NCBI RefSeq assembly: GCF_000178115.2
Contig: NC_014828.1
Location: 1,953,310-2,017,309, forward strand
Source: Ethanoligenens harbinense YUAN-3
Lineage (GTDB): Bacteria > Bacillota > Clostridia > Oscillospirales > Ethanoligenentaceae
Direction: 5' to 3'
Length of the DNA stretch: 64,000 bases
The notes under the pieces: model-generated
What the model saw: the letters and a program-made list of their open reading frames with translations, nothing else
Database searches by the model: none
What the model was told of the DNA's origin: nothing
Position numbers and translations under genes: made by a program
In this document: one piece after another, positions 32,593-41,242 of the stretch
Position numbering within the stretch: position 1 is the first letter of the stretch
Layout of the letters: every line of letters starts with the position of its first letter

Positions 32593-33968
32593 CGGCTGTG
32601 GCTGATACAAAACTTGTGGTCCTCGACCAGAACGGCAGTCAGGAAGCCGTCCTCGACAACGCCTACGACATCATCATTACCGGCGAGATAAACGGCATCG
32701 ACACGCTGGAATTTAACCTGCCCTTCCGGGATGAGAAAAGGAAATATCTCGAAAACGAGAAACAGGTCAAGGTCGGCGATGATGCCTACCGCATAAGGAC
32801 TCTGACCGATGAGAAAAATGAACAAGGCACAACGATCACCTCTGTGTATGCCGAGGCAGCATTCTACGACCTCGGCTTTTCTGTCAAGAAGGCAGAGACC
32901 ACATTCAATGCCGATACCGCTGATGTGCCGATTGAATATGCCCTGAAGGACACGGACTGGACGCTCGGTACGGTTACCACCCGCACGAAGCGCACATGGA
33001 CCTGTCAGGAGAAAAACGCGCTGGCTATCCTCCGTCAGGTGCAGAACCTTCACGGCGGCGATCTGATTTTCGATAATGCCAACAAGACCGTGAGCCTGCT
33101 GACCTTCAGCGGGACGGACTCCGGAGCACTGTTCTGTTACAAGAAGAACATGAAGTCGATAAAGCGCGTCATCGATACGCAGAGCCTGATCACCCGGCTG
33201 TACGCTTATGGCAAGGACGGTATGACCTTCGCAAGTATCAATGACGGCAAGGAATATGTCGAGGACACGACTTATACAAACGAAATCCGGGTATCAACGC
33301 TCGACTGCTCCAGCTTCACAAATCCTTATCAGATGCTGGAATACGCCGAGATGAGACTGGCAGATTACGCCGCACCGAGGATTTCCTATGTTCTGAACGC
33401 GATGGATTTATCTGTTCTTACCGGCTACGAGCATGAAGCGTGGAAGCTCGGCGACATCGTGACGGTCAAGGACGACGAGCTGAATCTTTCCATCAAAACG
33501 AGAATCGTCCGCAGAGAATATAACCTACGGGAACCGTGGAACACGGTTCTGGAGCTTTCCACCACGCTCCGGGAACTTGGCGATTCGTCCTCGCAGTGGG
33601 ACGCCGCCGCGGATATGCTCTCCGGCGCTGACCTCGTGGACAGCCAGGAAATGAAGGACCTTGTACCGTTCAACCATCTGAAAAATTCCAGAGCGGATTC
33701 CGGCTTAAATTACTGGGAGAACTCCGGCTTTGAGGTGGATTCAGAGAACGGTGTGTCCGGCACGGCGTCCTTCAAATGCGAAGGTGCTCTCAATACGACA
33801 AAGAGCCTGACGCAGACCGTCACTCCGGCAAACCGCGACAGCTATACCTTCTCCTGCCAGATCGCGTCCGAGGATTTATCTATGGGCGACAACGGCCAGG
33901 TCGGTATCGAGGTGACATTCGAATATGAGGATGGTACGACCGAGACTCGGTTCATTGACCTGATTTGA
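32583..33968 (+). CDS. Phage tail protein (tail-associated lysin/hub family)
   Basis: 461 residues. ATG 32583, ATG 32589 and GTG 32598 are possible starts; GTG 32598 has GGAG at the right distance. N-terminal hub domain typical of prophage tail-endopeptidase proteins (KLVVLDQNGSQEAVLDNAYD, GIDTLEFNLPFRDEKR), then the A-I-L-R-Q-V-Q-N-L-H-G-G-D-L-x-F-D-N core. The C-terminus (GVSGTASFKCEG, DSYTFSCQIASEDLSM) is a carbohydrate-binding-like beta-sandwich. No peptidase motif is seen. Confidence 0.9.
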   Translation: MEMTAVADTKLVVLDQNGSQEAVLDNAYDIIITGEINGIDTLEFNLPFRDEKRKYLENEKQVKVGDDAYRIRTLTDEKNEQGTTITSVYAEAAFYDLGFSVKKAETTFNADTADVPIEYALKDTDWTLGTVTTRTKRTWTCQEKNALAILRQVQNLHGGDLIFDNANKTVSLLTFSGTDSGALFCYKKNMKSIKRVIDTQSLITRLYAYGKDGMTFASINDGKEYVEDTTYTNEIRVSTLDCSSFTNPYQMLEYAEMRLADYAAPRISYVLNAMDLSVLTGYEHEAWKLGDIVTVKDDELNLSIKTRIVRREYNLREPWNTVLELSTTLRELGDSSSQWDAAADMLSGADLVDSQEMKDLVPFNHLKNSRADSGLNYWENSGFEVDSENGVSGTASFKCEGALNTTKSLTQTVTPANRDSYTFSCQIASEDLSMGDNGQVGIEVTFEYEDGTTETRFIDLI

Positions 33969-33980
33969 GGAGGTATTCAG

Positions 33981-34175
33981 ATGGCTTCTTTTAATCATAT
34001 GGCGCAAGCGGTTTCTCCGCAAAATGGACGCGTGAAGAAAATCCGCATCCGCGTCTGCGTGACGGACTGCACCGGCACAATTTACATCACGGATATGTTC
34101 CTGCAGGGCGGCTCTATCGCGACCGGCTGGGTGGGACATGTCAGCGAGATTCAGTGGACGCAGGACGGTGACTGA
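33981..34175 (+). CDS. Small baseplate-associated protein sharing a motif with its neighbour
   Basis: 64 residues with AGGAGG upstream. Contains V-T-D-C-T-G-T-I-Y-I-T-D-M-F-L-Q-G-G followed by W-V-G-H-V. The same motif (V-T-D-C-T-G-T-F-W-F-T-D-L-M-L-Q-E-G) recurs in the next protein, so the two probably share a fold and act together in the tail tip. No named family. Confidence 0.8.
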   Translation: MASFNHMAQAVSPQNGRVKKIRIRVCVTDCTGTIYITDMFLQGGSIATGWVGHVSEIQWTQDGD

Positions 34176-34177
34176 TT

Positions 34178-34759
34178 ATGCCGATATTCACAAGATTCAC
34201 GGAGACAATCGATAAGAAAGAGGATAAGCGGATCGTGAGCGTCACCGTAAAGCCTGTGGTCACCGACTGCACCGGGACATTCTGGTTTACAGACCTCATG
34301 CTGCAGGAAGGCGCGATGCTTTCCGGGTATGTCATCAATACCGAGACCTTGCAAAAGAAGTATGCGACCGGCGATGAATACGCTGTTTCCGGGAAGCGGT
34401 TCTTCAACGGTATCGTCAGAGGGAGCGCCACCTGCATTATTTTTAATCTCGGCAAGACCTCGACCGGACTTGACTGGAAAATCTATCCAAACCAGAACAT
34501 GGCTGCCGGGAGCATTTCTCTCGGACTCGGTGCGGGAGCGCATAAGGCGACCTTCACGAAAGCGGCAAGTGCTGGTGATGAACTCTCGCTCCTTGCCTCA
34601 ACAAGAGAATGCCTGAAAAACGGATCAGCGACAGACAAGGACGGCTTCTTTCAGTACTCCGCCGCCGGAGACAGCAAGCATCCGGTTACGGTTGAGGAGA
34701 AGAAGTCGGCAAGGCTGTATGTGGAGTTTCAGGAGATGGAGGACGGTGATGTGATATGA
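34178..34759 (+). CDS. Tail-tip protein
   Basis: 193 residues. N-terminal DCTGTFWFTDLMLQEGAML motif as in the 64-residue protein upstream, then a beta-rich body (YAVSGKRFFNGIVRGSATCI, GAGAHKATFTKAASAGDEL) and a late R-L-Y-V-E-F-Q-E-M-E-D. Coupled by ATGA overlap to the GH18 gene. Likely a baseplate component. Confidence 0.8.
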   Translation: MPIFTRFTETIDKKEDKRIVSVTVKPVVTDCTGTFWFTDLMLQEGAMLSGYVINTETLQKKYATGDEYAVSGKRFFNGIVRGSATCIIFNLGKTSTGLDWKIYPNQNMAAGSISLGLGAGAHKATFTKAASAGDELSLLASTRECLKNGSATDKDGFFQYSAAGDSKHPVTVEEKKSARLYVEFQEMEDGDVI

Positions 34760-37236
34760 GTCTGGATATCTTAAAAGGCCGCAAATGCATGGTCTGGACG
34801 TTCATGGGAAACGCCCGGATGTACACTGCTCTTAAGAATTACGGAGACCGCCTCTCGCAGGTAGGTCTCTTTTCTTTTAAGGTGGACGCTACAGGGACGA
34901 TTACCGAGAGCGGTGTAGCCATATCCGACATGCTGACGTACATCAATAAATATCCGCATATCACATGGCTGCTGACCGTCCGCAATGACGGCGTGGCGAG
35001 TGTGTTCACCTCTCTCCGGGATAATACCGATGGAGCGCAGGACACCTTTCTCTCAGAGCTTGTGCGGATCATGGAGAAATATCCGTGGTGCGACGGCGTG
35101 GATATCGACCTCGAGCGCGGCGGCGATTATTCCACGGCGGCAGCTTCAACCACTATGTTCCGTAATATCTGGAACACGGTAAAGAGCTACGATTCCTCGA
35201 AGCTCGTCAATATCTGCCTTCCGGGCATGGATTCCATAAACGGCTCGGTCGGCGGCGAGAACTGGTGCGTGTATGCTGACCTCAATCCGTACTGCGACAC
35301 AGCGGCCATCATGAGCTACGGCATGGCGTGGGCAGGCTCCGCTCCCGGGCCGGTCTCTCCAAAGGACTGGCTTGACGGCATCTACGATTACGCCGTGACA
35401 GCTATGACGCCGGACAAGGTATTCATGGGACTTCCGGCTTACGGATGGAACTGGCAGATTTATGATCTTCCGGAAAACCTCGGAAAGACCTACCGCGGCA
35501 CATCCAACACCTACTATGCCGCCAAGAACTGGATGACCGGCAAATACAACTTCACGGACGACGCTGCTCCGCAGCCGTTCATTCCGATCCTCGCCTACTG
35601 GGACGACTACAACAAGGTGCCGTATGCCTTCCCGCAGGTCTACGACTTCATGGAAGGTCAGGACGCTGCAAGCTATGAATATCCTCTGATGAGTGGAACC
35701 TACAACCGCAGGCGGTACCTTACTGCCTACAGCAAGCAGCAAAGTGTGTCATTCGGTACGATAACCGTCGACCGTGACGGAACGCCTGACAGTTACTCGG
35801 GCATCGTATCCTATGATAACGGCATCGCTGTCCTCGGCGACGAGGGCGAAGCAACATATACCTTCAACATCTCGTCTGCCGGAACATATGACATCGCCGT
35901 TCGGCTTTGCTATCCGTTCTGGGATAAGAACGGGATCTATGTGAGCATTGACGGAACGCAGACGCACTTCACCGAGTCGAGGCTCTGGTGGCCGTACTGG
36001 AGAAGTACCTTCTGGGCATCGCTTGAGGACGGCATCACGCTTTCCGCCGGAACGCATACCATTACAGTTTCAGTCGACGTGAAAGGCGTGCAGTTCTACG
36101 GCTTTCGTGTCTGCTCTGATTTCTCGGAGAAGCCGACCGCAGGAAGCGCGTCATTTACGCTGTCTCCACGGCATTTCATCGATGTGGACGGCAACGAATG
36201 TCAGCCGGACAAGGGCTTCAAGCTGACGACTGAGGTCCTCCGAAGGAAACCGGACTCGGCACTCATCTGGTATGAGGATTTCGAGGACTACGGTATTCTC
36301 GACACCGCTTATTGGAATATTATCAGCGGTTCATGGAAGGTCTGGCGGTCGGATGAATATTCCGAGAGCCGTGTTTATTCGCAGCTTGACGGCAGCGGAC
36401 AGTTTGCGTGGAACTATGACGGATTTAAGGACATCCACCTGCGGGCGAGATTGGCGTTCCCGGCAGGAAGCACTGGCAAGGCTGGTATCTTCTGCGGCAG
36501 TCTTTTCTGCTGCCTGAACTACAACAGTCAGGCCGTAGAGCTGTGGAACGGAAGCACCAAGCTCGGCAGCTACTCGCAGTCGATCCAGCAAACACCATCG
36601 TCAGACCTGCGAACTGATCCGACAACCTACACCATCGAGATGCGGATCAGAGGCAGCACGGTGCGCGTCTATTCCGGCGCGTCAAACACGCTGCGGTTCA
36701 CGGCTACGGTCAACGGATTCTCAGGAGGAACCGCCGGATACCAATCAGACCAGAGAACAGTCTGCGAACTGCTCCGCATGGGCGACTCTTGGACGTATGA
36801 GCCTTATGAGCAGTTCGACGTCACCTTCCCAGATGGCTCGGTCACGCAGTACGGCAGAATCAGCCGGAGCAACTGCACCTGGGACGAGGAGTTTCAGGTA
36901 TTCACGCTGACATCGGATATTGAGGAATCGGCAACACGGTCTGAATCCATCTCAATGGACTACGAGTTCTACCACTCTGGACAGCTCAACCTCGAATGCG
37001 GGAAGGACTACACGGTGACGATCACGCCGAAGGACATCGACATCTGGATCTCGCGGCTTTTCCTCGGAGACGCGGACGGATTTTCCATCCTCTATTATCA
37101 GGACGTGGATTCGCTCGTCTACTGGGCGAATCAGGCGGCGTACCACTGGGGACTTCGCGGCATCGCGATCTGGTCGCTCGGGCAGGAGGATTTAAGGCTC
37201 TGGGAGGCATTGCCGAAACAGACCGACACCTCATAA
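34756..37236 (+). CDS. Tail-associated GH18-family glycoside hydrolase
   Basis: 826 residues. N-terminal TIM barrel of family 18: the catalytic D-G-V-D-I-D-L-E (residues 113-120, Glu120 the acid), the AIMSYGMAWAGSAPGPVSP strand and LPAYGWNWQIYD. A CBM6-like beta-sandwich follows (ISSAGTYDIAVRLCYPF, HTITVSVDVKGVQFYGFRV), then a LamG-like region (FEDYGILDTAYWNIISGSW). It probably degrades cell-wall or capsule N-acetylglucosaminides during adsorption. No signal peptide, consistent with virion incorporation. Confidence 0.92.
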   Translation: MSLDILKGRKCMVWTFMGNARMYTALKNYGDRLSQVGLFSFKVDATGTITESGVAISDMLTYINKYPHITWLLTVRNDGVASVFTSLRDNTDGAQDTFLSELVRIMEKYPWCDGVDIDLERGGDYSTAAASTTMFRNIWNTVKSYDSSKLVNICLPGMDSINGSVGGENWCVYADLNPYCDTAAIMSYGMAWAGSAPGPVSPKDWLDGIYDYAVTAMTPDKVFMGLPAYGWNWQIYDLPENLGKTYRGTSNTYYAAKNWMTGKYNFTDDAAPQPFIPILAYWDDYNKVPYAFPQVYDFMEGQDAASYEYPLMSGTYNRRRYLTAYSKQQSVSFGTITVDRDGTPDSYSGIVSYDNGIAVLGDEGEATYTFNISSAGTYDIAVRLCYPFWDKNGIYVSIDGTQTHFTESRLWWPYWRSTFWASLEDGITLSAGTHTITVSVDVKGVQFYGFRVCSDFSEKPTAGSASFTLSPRHFIDVDGNECQPDKGFKLTTEVLRRKPDSALIWYEDFEDYGILDTAYWNIISGSWKVWRSDEYSESRVYSQLDGSGQFAWNYDGFKDIHLRARLAFPAGSTGKAGIFCGSLFCCLNYNSQAVELWNGSTKLGSYSQSIQQTPSSDLRTDPTTYTIEMRIRGSTVRVYSGASNTLRFTATVNGFSGGTAGYQSDQRTVCELLRMGDSWTYEPYEQFDVTFPDGSVTQYGRISRSNCTWDEEFQVFTLTSDIEESATRSESISMDYEFYHSGQLNLECGKDYTVTITPKDIDIWISRLFLGDADGFSILYYQDVDSLVYWANQAAYHWGLRGIAIWSLGQEDLRLWEALPKQTDTS

Positions 37237-37260
37237 CTTCATAAATCACAGAGTTTTTTC

Positions 37261-37296
37261 AAGGCTGTCAGCGTACCACTGGCGGCCTTTCATTTT
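37261..37296 (+). terminator. Terminator after the tail genes
   Basis: AAGGCTGTCAG (37261-37271) pairs with CTGGCGGCCTT (37279-37289) over 11 positions with G-U pairs, then TCATTTT. It separates tail and lysis genes. Confidence 0.75.
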
Positions 37297-37323
37297 GCTC
37301 AAAATCAAAGGAGGGACATTTTG

Positions 37324-37737
37324 ATGAAGGAATTCTGGAACACCATACAGCTCATTTTCGCGGCCATCGGAGGATGGCTCGGCTACTTTCTCGGAGGATG
37401 CGACGGGCTTCTTATCGCGCTGATCATCTTCGTGGTCTGCGACTACATTACCGGCGTGCTCTGCGCCATCGCGGACAAGAAGCTCTCGTCTGCAGTTGGA
37501 TTCAAAGGAATCTGCAGGAAAGTCTTGATCTTCATTCTGGTCGGCATCGCCAACATCCTCGACATCCACGTGCTCGGACATGAGGGCGTGCTGAGAACCG
37601 CAATCATATTCTTCTACATTTCGAATGAAGGTCTTTCTCTCACTGAGAACGCCGCACATCTCGGACTTCCGATTCCCGGCAAGCTCAAGGATGTGCTTGA
37701 ACAGCTTCACGACAGAAACGACAAGGAGGAACAGTAA
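37324..37737 (+). CDS. Phage holin (Bhl/holin_4 family)
   Basis: 137 residues from ATG 37324 (GGAGGG upstream). Hydrophobic segments at about residues 10-28 and 30-50 ([21 protein letters not shown]), then [12 protein letters not shown], the holin family signature, and [20 protein letters not shown]. It permeabilises the membrane so the endolysin encoded next reaches the cell wall. Confidence 0.95.
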   Translation: MKEFWNTIQLIFAAIGGWLGYFLGGCDGLLIALIIFVVCDYITGVLCAIADKKLSSAVGFKGICRKVLIFILVGIANILDIHVLGHEGVLRTAIIFFYISNEGLSLTENAAHLGLPIPGKLKDVLEQLHDRNDKEEQ

Positions 37738-37739
37738 TT

Positions 37740-38690
37740 ATGGCTATCAAGGGAATAGACGTATCGGTCTGGCAGGGAAACATCGACTTTGGCAAGGTCA
37801 AAGTGTCAGGCATCAATTTTGTGATTATCCGCGCCGGATACGGCAACGGGAACAAGGACAAATGGTTCGATGAGAACTACCGGAAAGCAAAAGCAGCCGG
37901 GCTCCACATCGGCGCATACTGGTATTCATACGCCACATCCGCTGACGGTGCGAAGCAGGAAGCGCAGTCCTGCGCCAAGGTGCTCTCAGGCAAGCAGCTT
38001 GATTACCCGGTCTACTTCGACATCGAGGAGAAGTCCCAGCTTTCGCGCGGGAAGGATTTCTGCTCATCGCTCATCACGGCGTTCTGCACCGAGCTGGAGA
38101 ATCATGGCTACTACGCAGGCTTTTATACTTCACTTTCCAGCCTGAACTCTGTGGTATCGGATGCCGTAAAGAAGCGCTTCACCGTCTGGGTGGCGCAGTG
38201 GTCGGGCAAATGCTCGTACTCCGGCGCTTACGGCGTCTGGCAGTATTCGTCCAAAGGCAAGGTCAGCGGCATCGGCGGGAACGTCGACATGGACTACTCC
38301 TACATCGACTTTCCAACCACGATCAGAAACGGCGGATTCAACGGCTACGGCAAAGGCGCTGCATCCACCAGCACGACAACCGTGAAGAAGTCCGTTGACG
38401 AGATTGCTTCAGAGGTCATTGCCGGGAAATGGGGCAACGGCTCCGACCGCAAGAACCGTCTGACGGCCGCTGGGTTTGACTACAACGCCGTGCAGGCAAA
38501 GGTCAACGAGAAACTCGGCGCTTCCCAGAAGAAATCGGCCGCCACCTACTACACGGTTCAGCGCGGAGACACACTTTCCGGCATCGCCAAGAAGTACGGC
38601 ACGACCGTATCCGCAATCCAGAAGTTGAACAGTACGCTCATCAAGAACGTGAATCTCATCCAGGTCGGATGGCGGATTCGCGTGAAATAG
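37740..38690 (+). CDS. GH25 endolysin with Cpl-7 and LysM wall-binding modules
   Basis: 316 residues. GH25 lysozyme catalytic domain: [46 protein letters not shown] and Y-F-D-I-E-E with acidic catalytic pair. A Cpl-7 (CW_7) repeat follows ([34 protein letters not shown]), then a LysM module ([18 protein letters not shown]) to the C-terminus. Cleaves peptidoglycan glycan chains. Multi-module wall binding is typical of Clostridia phages. Confidence 0.97.
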   Translation: MAIKGIDVSVWQGNIDFGKVKVSGINFVIIRAGYGNGNKDKWFDENYRKAKAAGLHIGAYWYSYATSADGAKQEAQSCAKVLSGKQLDYPVYFDIEEKSQLSRGKDFCSSLITAFCTELENHGYYAGFYTSLSSLNSVVSDAVKKRFTVWVAQWSGKCSYSGAYGVWQYSSKGKVSGIGGNVDMDYSYIDFPTTIRNGGFNGYGKGAASTSTTTVKKSVDEIASEVIAGKWGNGSDRKNRLTAAGFDYNAVQAKVNEKLGASQKKSAATYYTVQRGDTLSGIAKKYGTTVSAIQKLNSTLIKNVNLIQVGWRIRVK

Positions 38691-38705
38691 CTGCATCACA
38701 TCTCA

Positions 38706-38750
38706 GGCCCACTGGCTATTCCTTATCGGAATTGTCGGTGGGCCTTTTTT
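38706..38750 (+). terminator. Terminator after the endolysin
   Basis: GGCCCAC (38706-38712) pairs with GTGGGCC (38738-38744) around an inner ATTCC/GGAAT stem, followed by six T. Confidence 0.88.
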
Positions 38751-38760
38751 CGTTTCTGCT

Positions 38761-38807
38761 TCGTCAAAACAGGCCTCCAGCCTCCAGTGGAAAGTGACTG
38801 GAGGTTT
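38761..38807 (+). ncRNA. TTCGTCAAAA/CCTCCAGTGG element, copy 3, hiding a ribosome site
   Basis: TTCGTCAAAA, then the arm 38771-38780 (AGGCCTCCAG) pairing with 38798-38807 (CTGGAGGTTT). The loop carries CCTCCAGTGGAAAGTGA. The 3' arm is the GGAGG of the gene at 38812, so folding would block its translation. CCTCCAG is present twice in tandem, giving two alternative pairings. Confidence 0.65.
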
Positions 38808-38811
38808 TCTC

Positions 38812-39234
38812 ATGAATAAAGAACAGAAGCAGCAGATCCGCAAGCTGCGCGGTGACGGCCACGGGTACGCTGCGATTGCCAATGCGCTGGGACTCACGAA
38901 GAATCAGGTATCAGCCTTTTGCCGCAGGAACAACCTCACCGGAAAGATTGCCGACACAGGCGACGAGAATACGCCGGATGGCTCCTACTGCCAGTACTGC
39001 GGAAAGCCAATAAAACAAATTCCCGGTCGAAAGGAAGTCCGGTTCTGCTCGGACGCCTGCCGACTCAGCTGGTGGAACGCCCACCCGGAACAGATCAACC
39101 GGAAAGCCGTCTACACATTCAACTGCGCCCACTGCGGAAAACGGTTCTCGGCCTATGGAAACCGGCACCGTAAGTACTGCTCGCACGCCTGCTATATCGC
39201 AGACCGTTTCAAAGGCGGTGACGGCCATGAGTGA
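38812..39234 (+). CDS. HTH plus zinc-finger DNA-binding protein
   Basis: 140 residues, ATG 38812. N-terminal HTH (KLRGDGHGYAAIANALGLTK then QVSAFCRRNNL), two Cys-type fingers: CQYCGKPI...R-F-C-S-D-A-C and CAHCGKRF...K-Y-C-S-H-A-C. Such proteins stand before the recombinase in clostridial prophages and may regulate excision or bind att DNA. Exact role unknown. Its translation probably depends on the preceding hairpin. Confidence 0.82.
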   Translation: MNKEQKQQIRKLRGDGHGYAAIANALGLTKNQVSAFCRRNNLTGKIADTGDENTPDGSYCQYCGKPIKQIPGRKEVRFCSDACRLSWWNAHPEQINRKAVYTFNCAHCGKRFSAYGNRHRKYCSHACYIADRFKGGDGHE

Positions 39235-39391
39235 TGAGCAGTTCGAGCGGGAGAAACTTTACCAGGCGAGCATGGAAATGTTCAAAAGGATGCTGGATCA
39301 GGGCCTTATCACCGAGGATGAATACGCGGTCATAGACACCAAAATGAAGGAGAAATACAGCCCGATAATCGGCACATTATTATCCCCGTAA
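39227..39391 (+). CDS. Small SHOCT-domain protein
   Basis: 54 residues; ATG 39227 overlaps the preceding gene's end. Helical with the SHOCT-type sequence MFKRMLDQGLITEDEYAVID and K-M-K-E-K-Y. SHOCT proteins accompany recombinases or phage-lysogeny genes; role unproven. Confidence 0.8.
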   Translation: MSDEQFEREKLYQASMEMFKRMLDQGLITEDEYAVIDTKMKEKYSPIIGTLLSP

Positions 39392-39393
39392 CG

Positions 39394-39439
39394 CTTGCTA
39401 TGTGTCTGAAACAGAGTGATAGATAGACAAGACGAAAGG
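39394..39439 (+). promoter_or_regulatory. 46-bp conserved element, copy c, just ahead of the recombinase
   Basis: CTTGCTAT, CAGAGTGAT and CGAAAGG at the same intervals as copies a and b. Here CGAAAGG runs into the ribosome site AAAGGAG of the recombinase (ATG 39449), so the conserved block reaches into the 5' untranslated region. Confidence 0.75.
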
Positions 39440-39448
39440 AGTGATACA

Positions 39449-41242
39449 ATGCCGAAAATCACGAAAATTGAGCCTAAAATCAAGGCTCTACCACAGCGGA
39501 AGAAGGTGGCGGCATACGCGCGTGTGTCGATGGAGACCGAGCGCCTGCACCATTCCCTCTCCGCACAGGTCAGCTACTACTCGGAGCTGATCCAGAAGAA
39601 TCCGGAATGGCAGTATGCAGGTGTCTACGCGGACGAAGGCATCACCGGTACAAGCACCATGAAACGGCCTGAGTTCCAGCGTATGCTCGCTGACTGCGAA
39701 GCCGGGAAGATAGACATCATCCTCACCAAGAGCATCAGCAGGTTCGCGCGGAACACGGTCGACCTGCTGGAGACCGTCCGGCATCTCAAGGAGCTGGGCA
39801 TTGAGGTGCGGTTCGAAAAGGAGCACATAAACTCGCTTTCCGGTGACGGCGAGGTCATGCTCACCTTGCTCGCCTCATTTGCACAGTCTGAAACCGAAAG
39901 CATCTCCAACAATGTGAAGTGGGGAATCCGCAAAAGGATGCAGGCCGGACTGCCTTATGCAAACGGTCACATGAACGTCTACGGGTACCGCTGGGAAAGT
40001 GACGAGATGGTCATCGTCCCGGAGGAGGCCGCCATCGTACGCCGCATCTACCAGAACTTCCTTGACGGGAAATCCCGGCAGGAAACCGAGAAGGAATTCG
40101 CCGCCGAAGGCATCAAGACGCGTGCCGGAGCGCCGTGGGTGGATTCCAATCTGAAGGTGATCCTCACGAACGTTACCTACACAGGCAACATGCTCTACCA
40201 AAAGGAATACATCGCTGATCCGATCACGAAGAAGGTCAAGAAGAACCGCGGCGAGCTGCCGCAATACTATGTGGAGAACACGCATCCGGCCATCATCAGC
40301 AAGGAAACATTCGACTACGTGCAGGCCGAAATGGCGCGGCGCAGGGAGCTTGGCTGCTTTGGCAACAAGGCGCTCACCCTGAACTGCTTCTCCACGAAAA
40401 TCAAATGCGGACAATGCGGCAGAAGTTTCGTCCGCTCCACACGGAGGAACCGAGCAAAGATGAGCAGGCTCGGAGAGAAATACACCTTCTGGGCCTGCAC
40501 CTCACACAAGAAAACAAACTGCTCGTCCTGCAGCAGCGGAACGATCCGCGAAAGCGTCCTCAAAGAGGAATGCGCCAAGGTGCTCGGCATCCCGGAATTT
40601 GACGAGGACATCTTCTCTGAGCGTGTCGAACGGATTACGGTTCCTGAGTCCGGGACGATGATCTTCGAATTCACGGACGGCACCACGCTTGAACACCACT
40701 GGTACCGGAATGCGAAAAAGGAATCGTGGACTGAGGAGAATCGGAAGCGTGCATCTCAGTACCGCAGACGGCACCCGGTCACCCGTGACGATATCACCTG
40801 CTTCACCACGAAGATCCGCTGCGAGGAATGCGGCTGCAACTACCGCAAGCAGACATGCGTCATGGCCGACGGCCACCAGAACGCCTATTGGAAGTGCGCC
40901 GACAAGAAAAACCATCCCGGCAAAAGCCTGCGCGAGGATCACCTGAAGGAAATCATCAACGAGGTCCTCGGGCTCGACGAATTCGACGAGCAGGTCTTCC
41001 TCGAACGGATAGACCACATCAGCGTCCGGAACCTGACACACCTGACCTTCCACTTCACCGACGGCAGCACAGCCGAACGAGACTACGAATACTCGAAGGA
41101 AGGCGTCCCGTGGACAGATGAGCGCCGGGAAAAACAGACTGAGGCTATCAGGGATAGCTTCACGCCGGAGCGCAGGAAGAAAATCAGCGAAAACATGAAG
41201 AGAATAAGGAGTGAGAAACATTGGAGCAGCAAAAGAAAGTAA
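39449..41242 (+). CDS. Large serine recombinase 1
   Basis: 597 residues, start ATG 39449 with AAAGGAG. N-terminal resolvase catalytic domain with Ser27 in AAYARVS, then I-L-T-K-S-I-S-R-F-A-R-N-T-V-D-L-L and ASFAQSETESISNNVKWGIR. Central recombinase domain to about residue 290. Two C-terminal zinc ribbons (CGQCGRSF...; CEECGCNY...C) and a basic tail. Catalyses site-specific integration or excision with the second recombinase. Confidence 0.96.
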   Translation: MPKITKIEPKIKALPQRKKVAAYARVSMETERLHHSLSAQVSYYSELIQKNPEWQYAGVYADEGITGTSTMKRPEFQRMLADCEAGKIDIILTKSISRFARNTVDLLETVRHLKELGIEVRFEKEHINSLSGDGEVMLTLLASFAQSETESISNNVKWGIRKRMQAGLPYANGHMNVYGYRWESDEMVIVPEEAAIVRRIYQNFLDGKSRQETEKEFAAEGIKTRAGAPWVDSNLKVILTNVTYTGNMLYQKEYIADPITKKVKKNRGELPQYYVENTHPAIISKETFDYVQAEMARRRELGCFGNKALTLNCFSTKIKCGQCGRSFVRSTRRNRAKMSRLGEKYTFWACTSHKKTNCSSCSSGTIRESVLKEECAKVLGIPEFDEDIFSERVERITVPESGTMIFEFTDGTTLEHHWYRNAKKESWTEENRKRASQYRRRHPVTRDDITCFTTKIRCEECGCNYRKQTCVMADGHQNAYWKCADKKNHPGKSLREDHLKEIINEVLGLDEFDEQVFLERIDHISVRNLTHLTFHFTDGSTAERDYEYSKEGVPWTDERREKQTEAIRDSFTPERRKKISENMKRIRSEKHWSSKRK

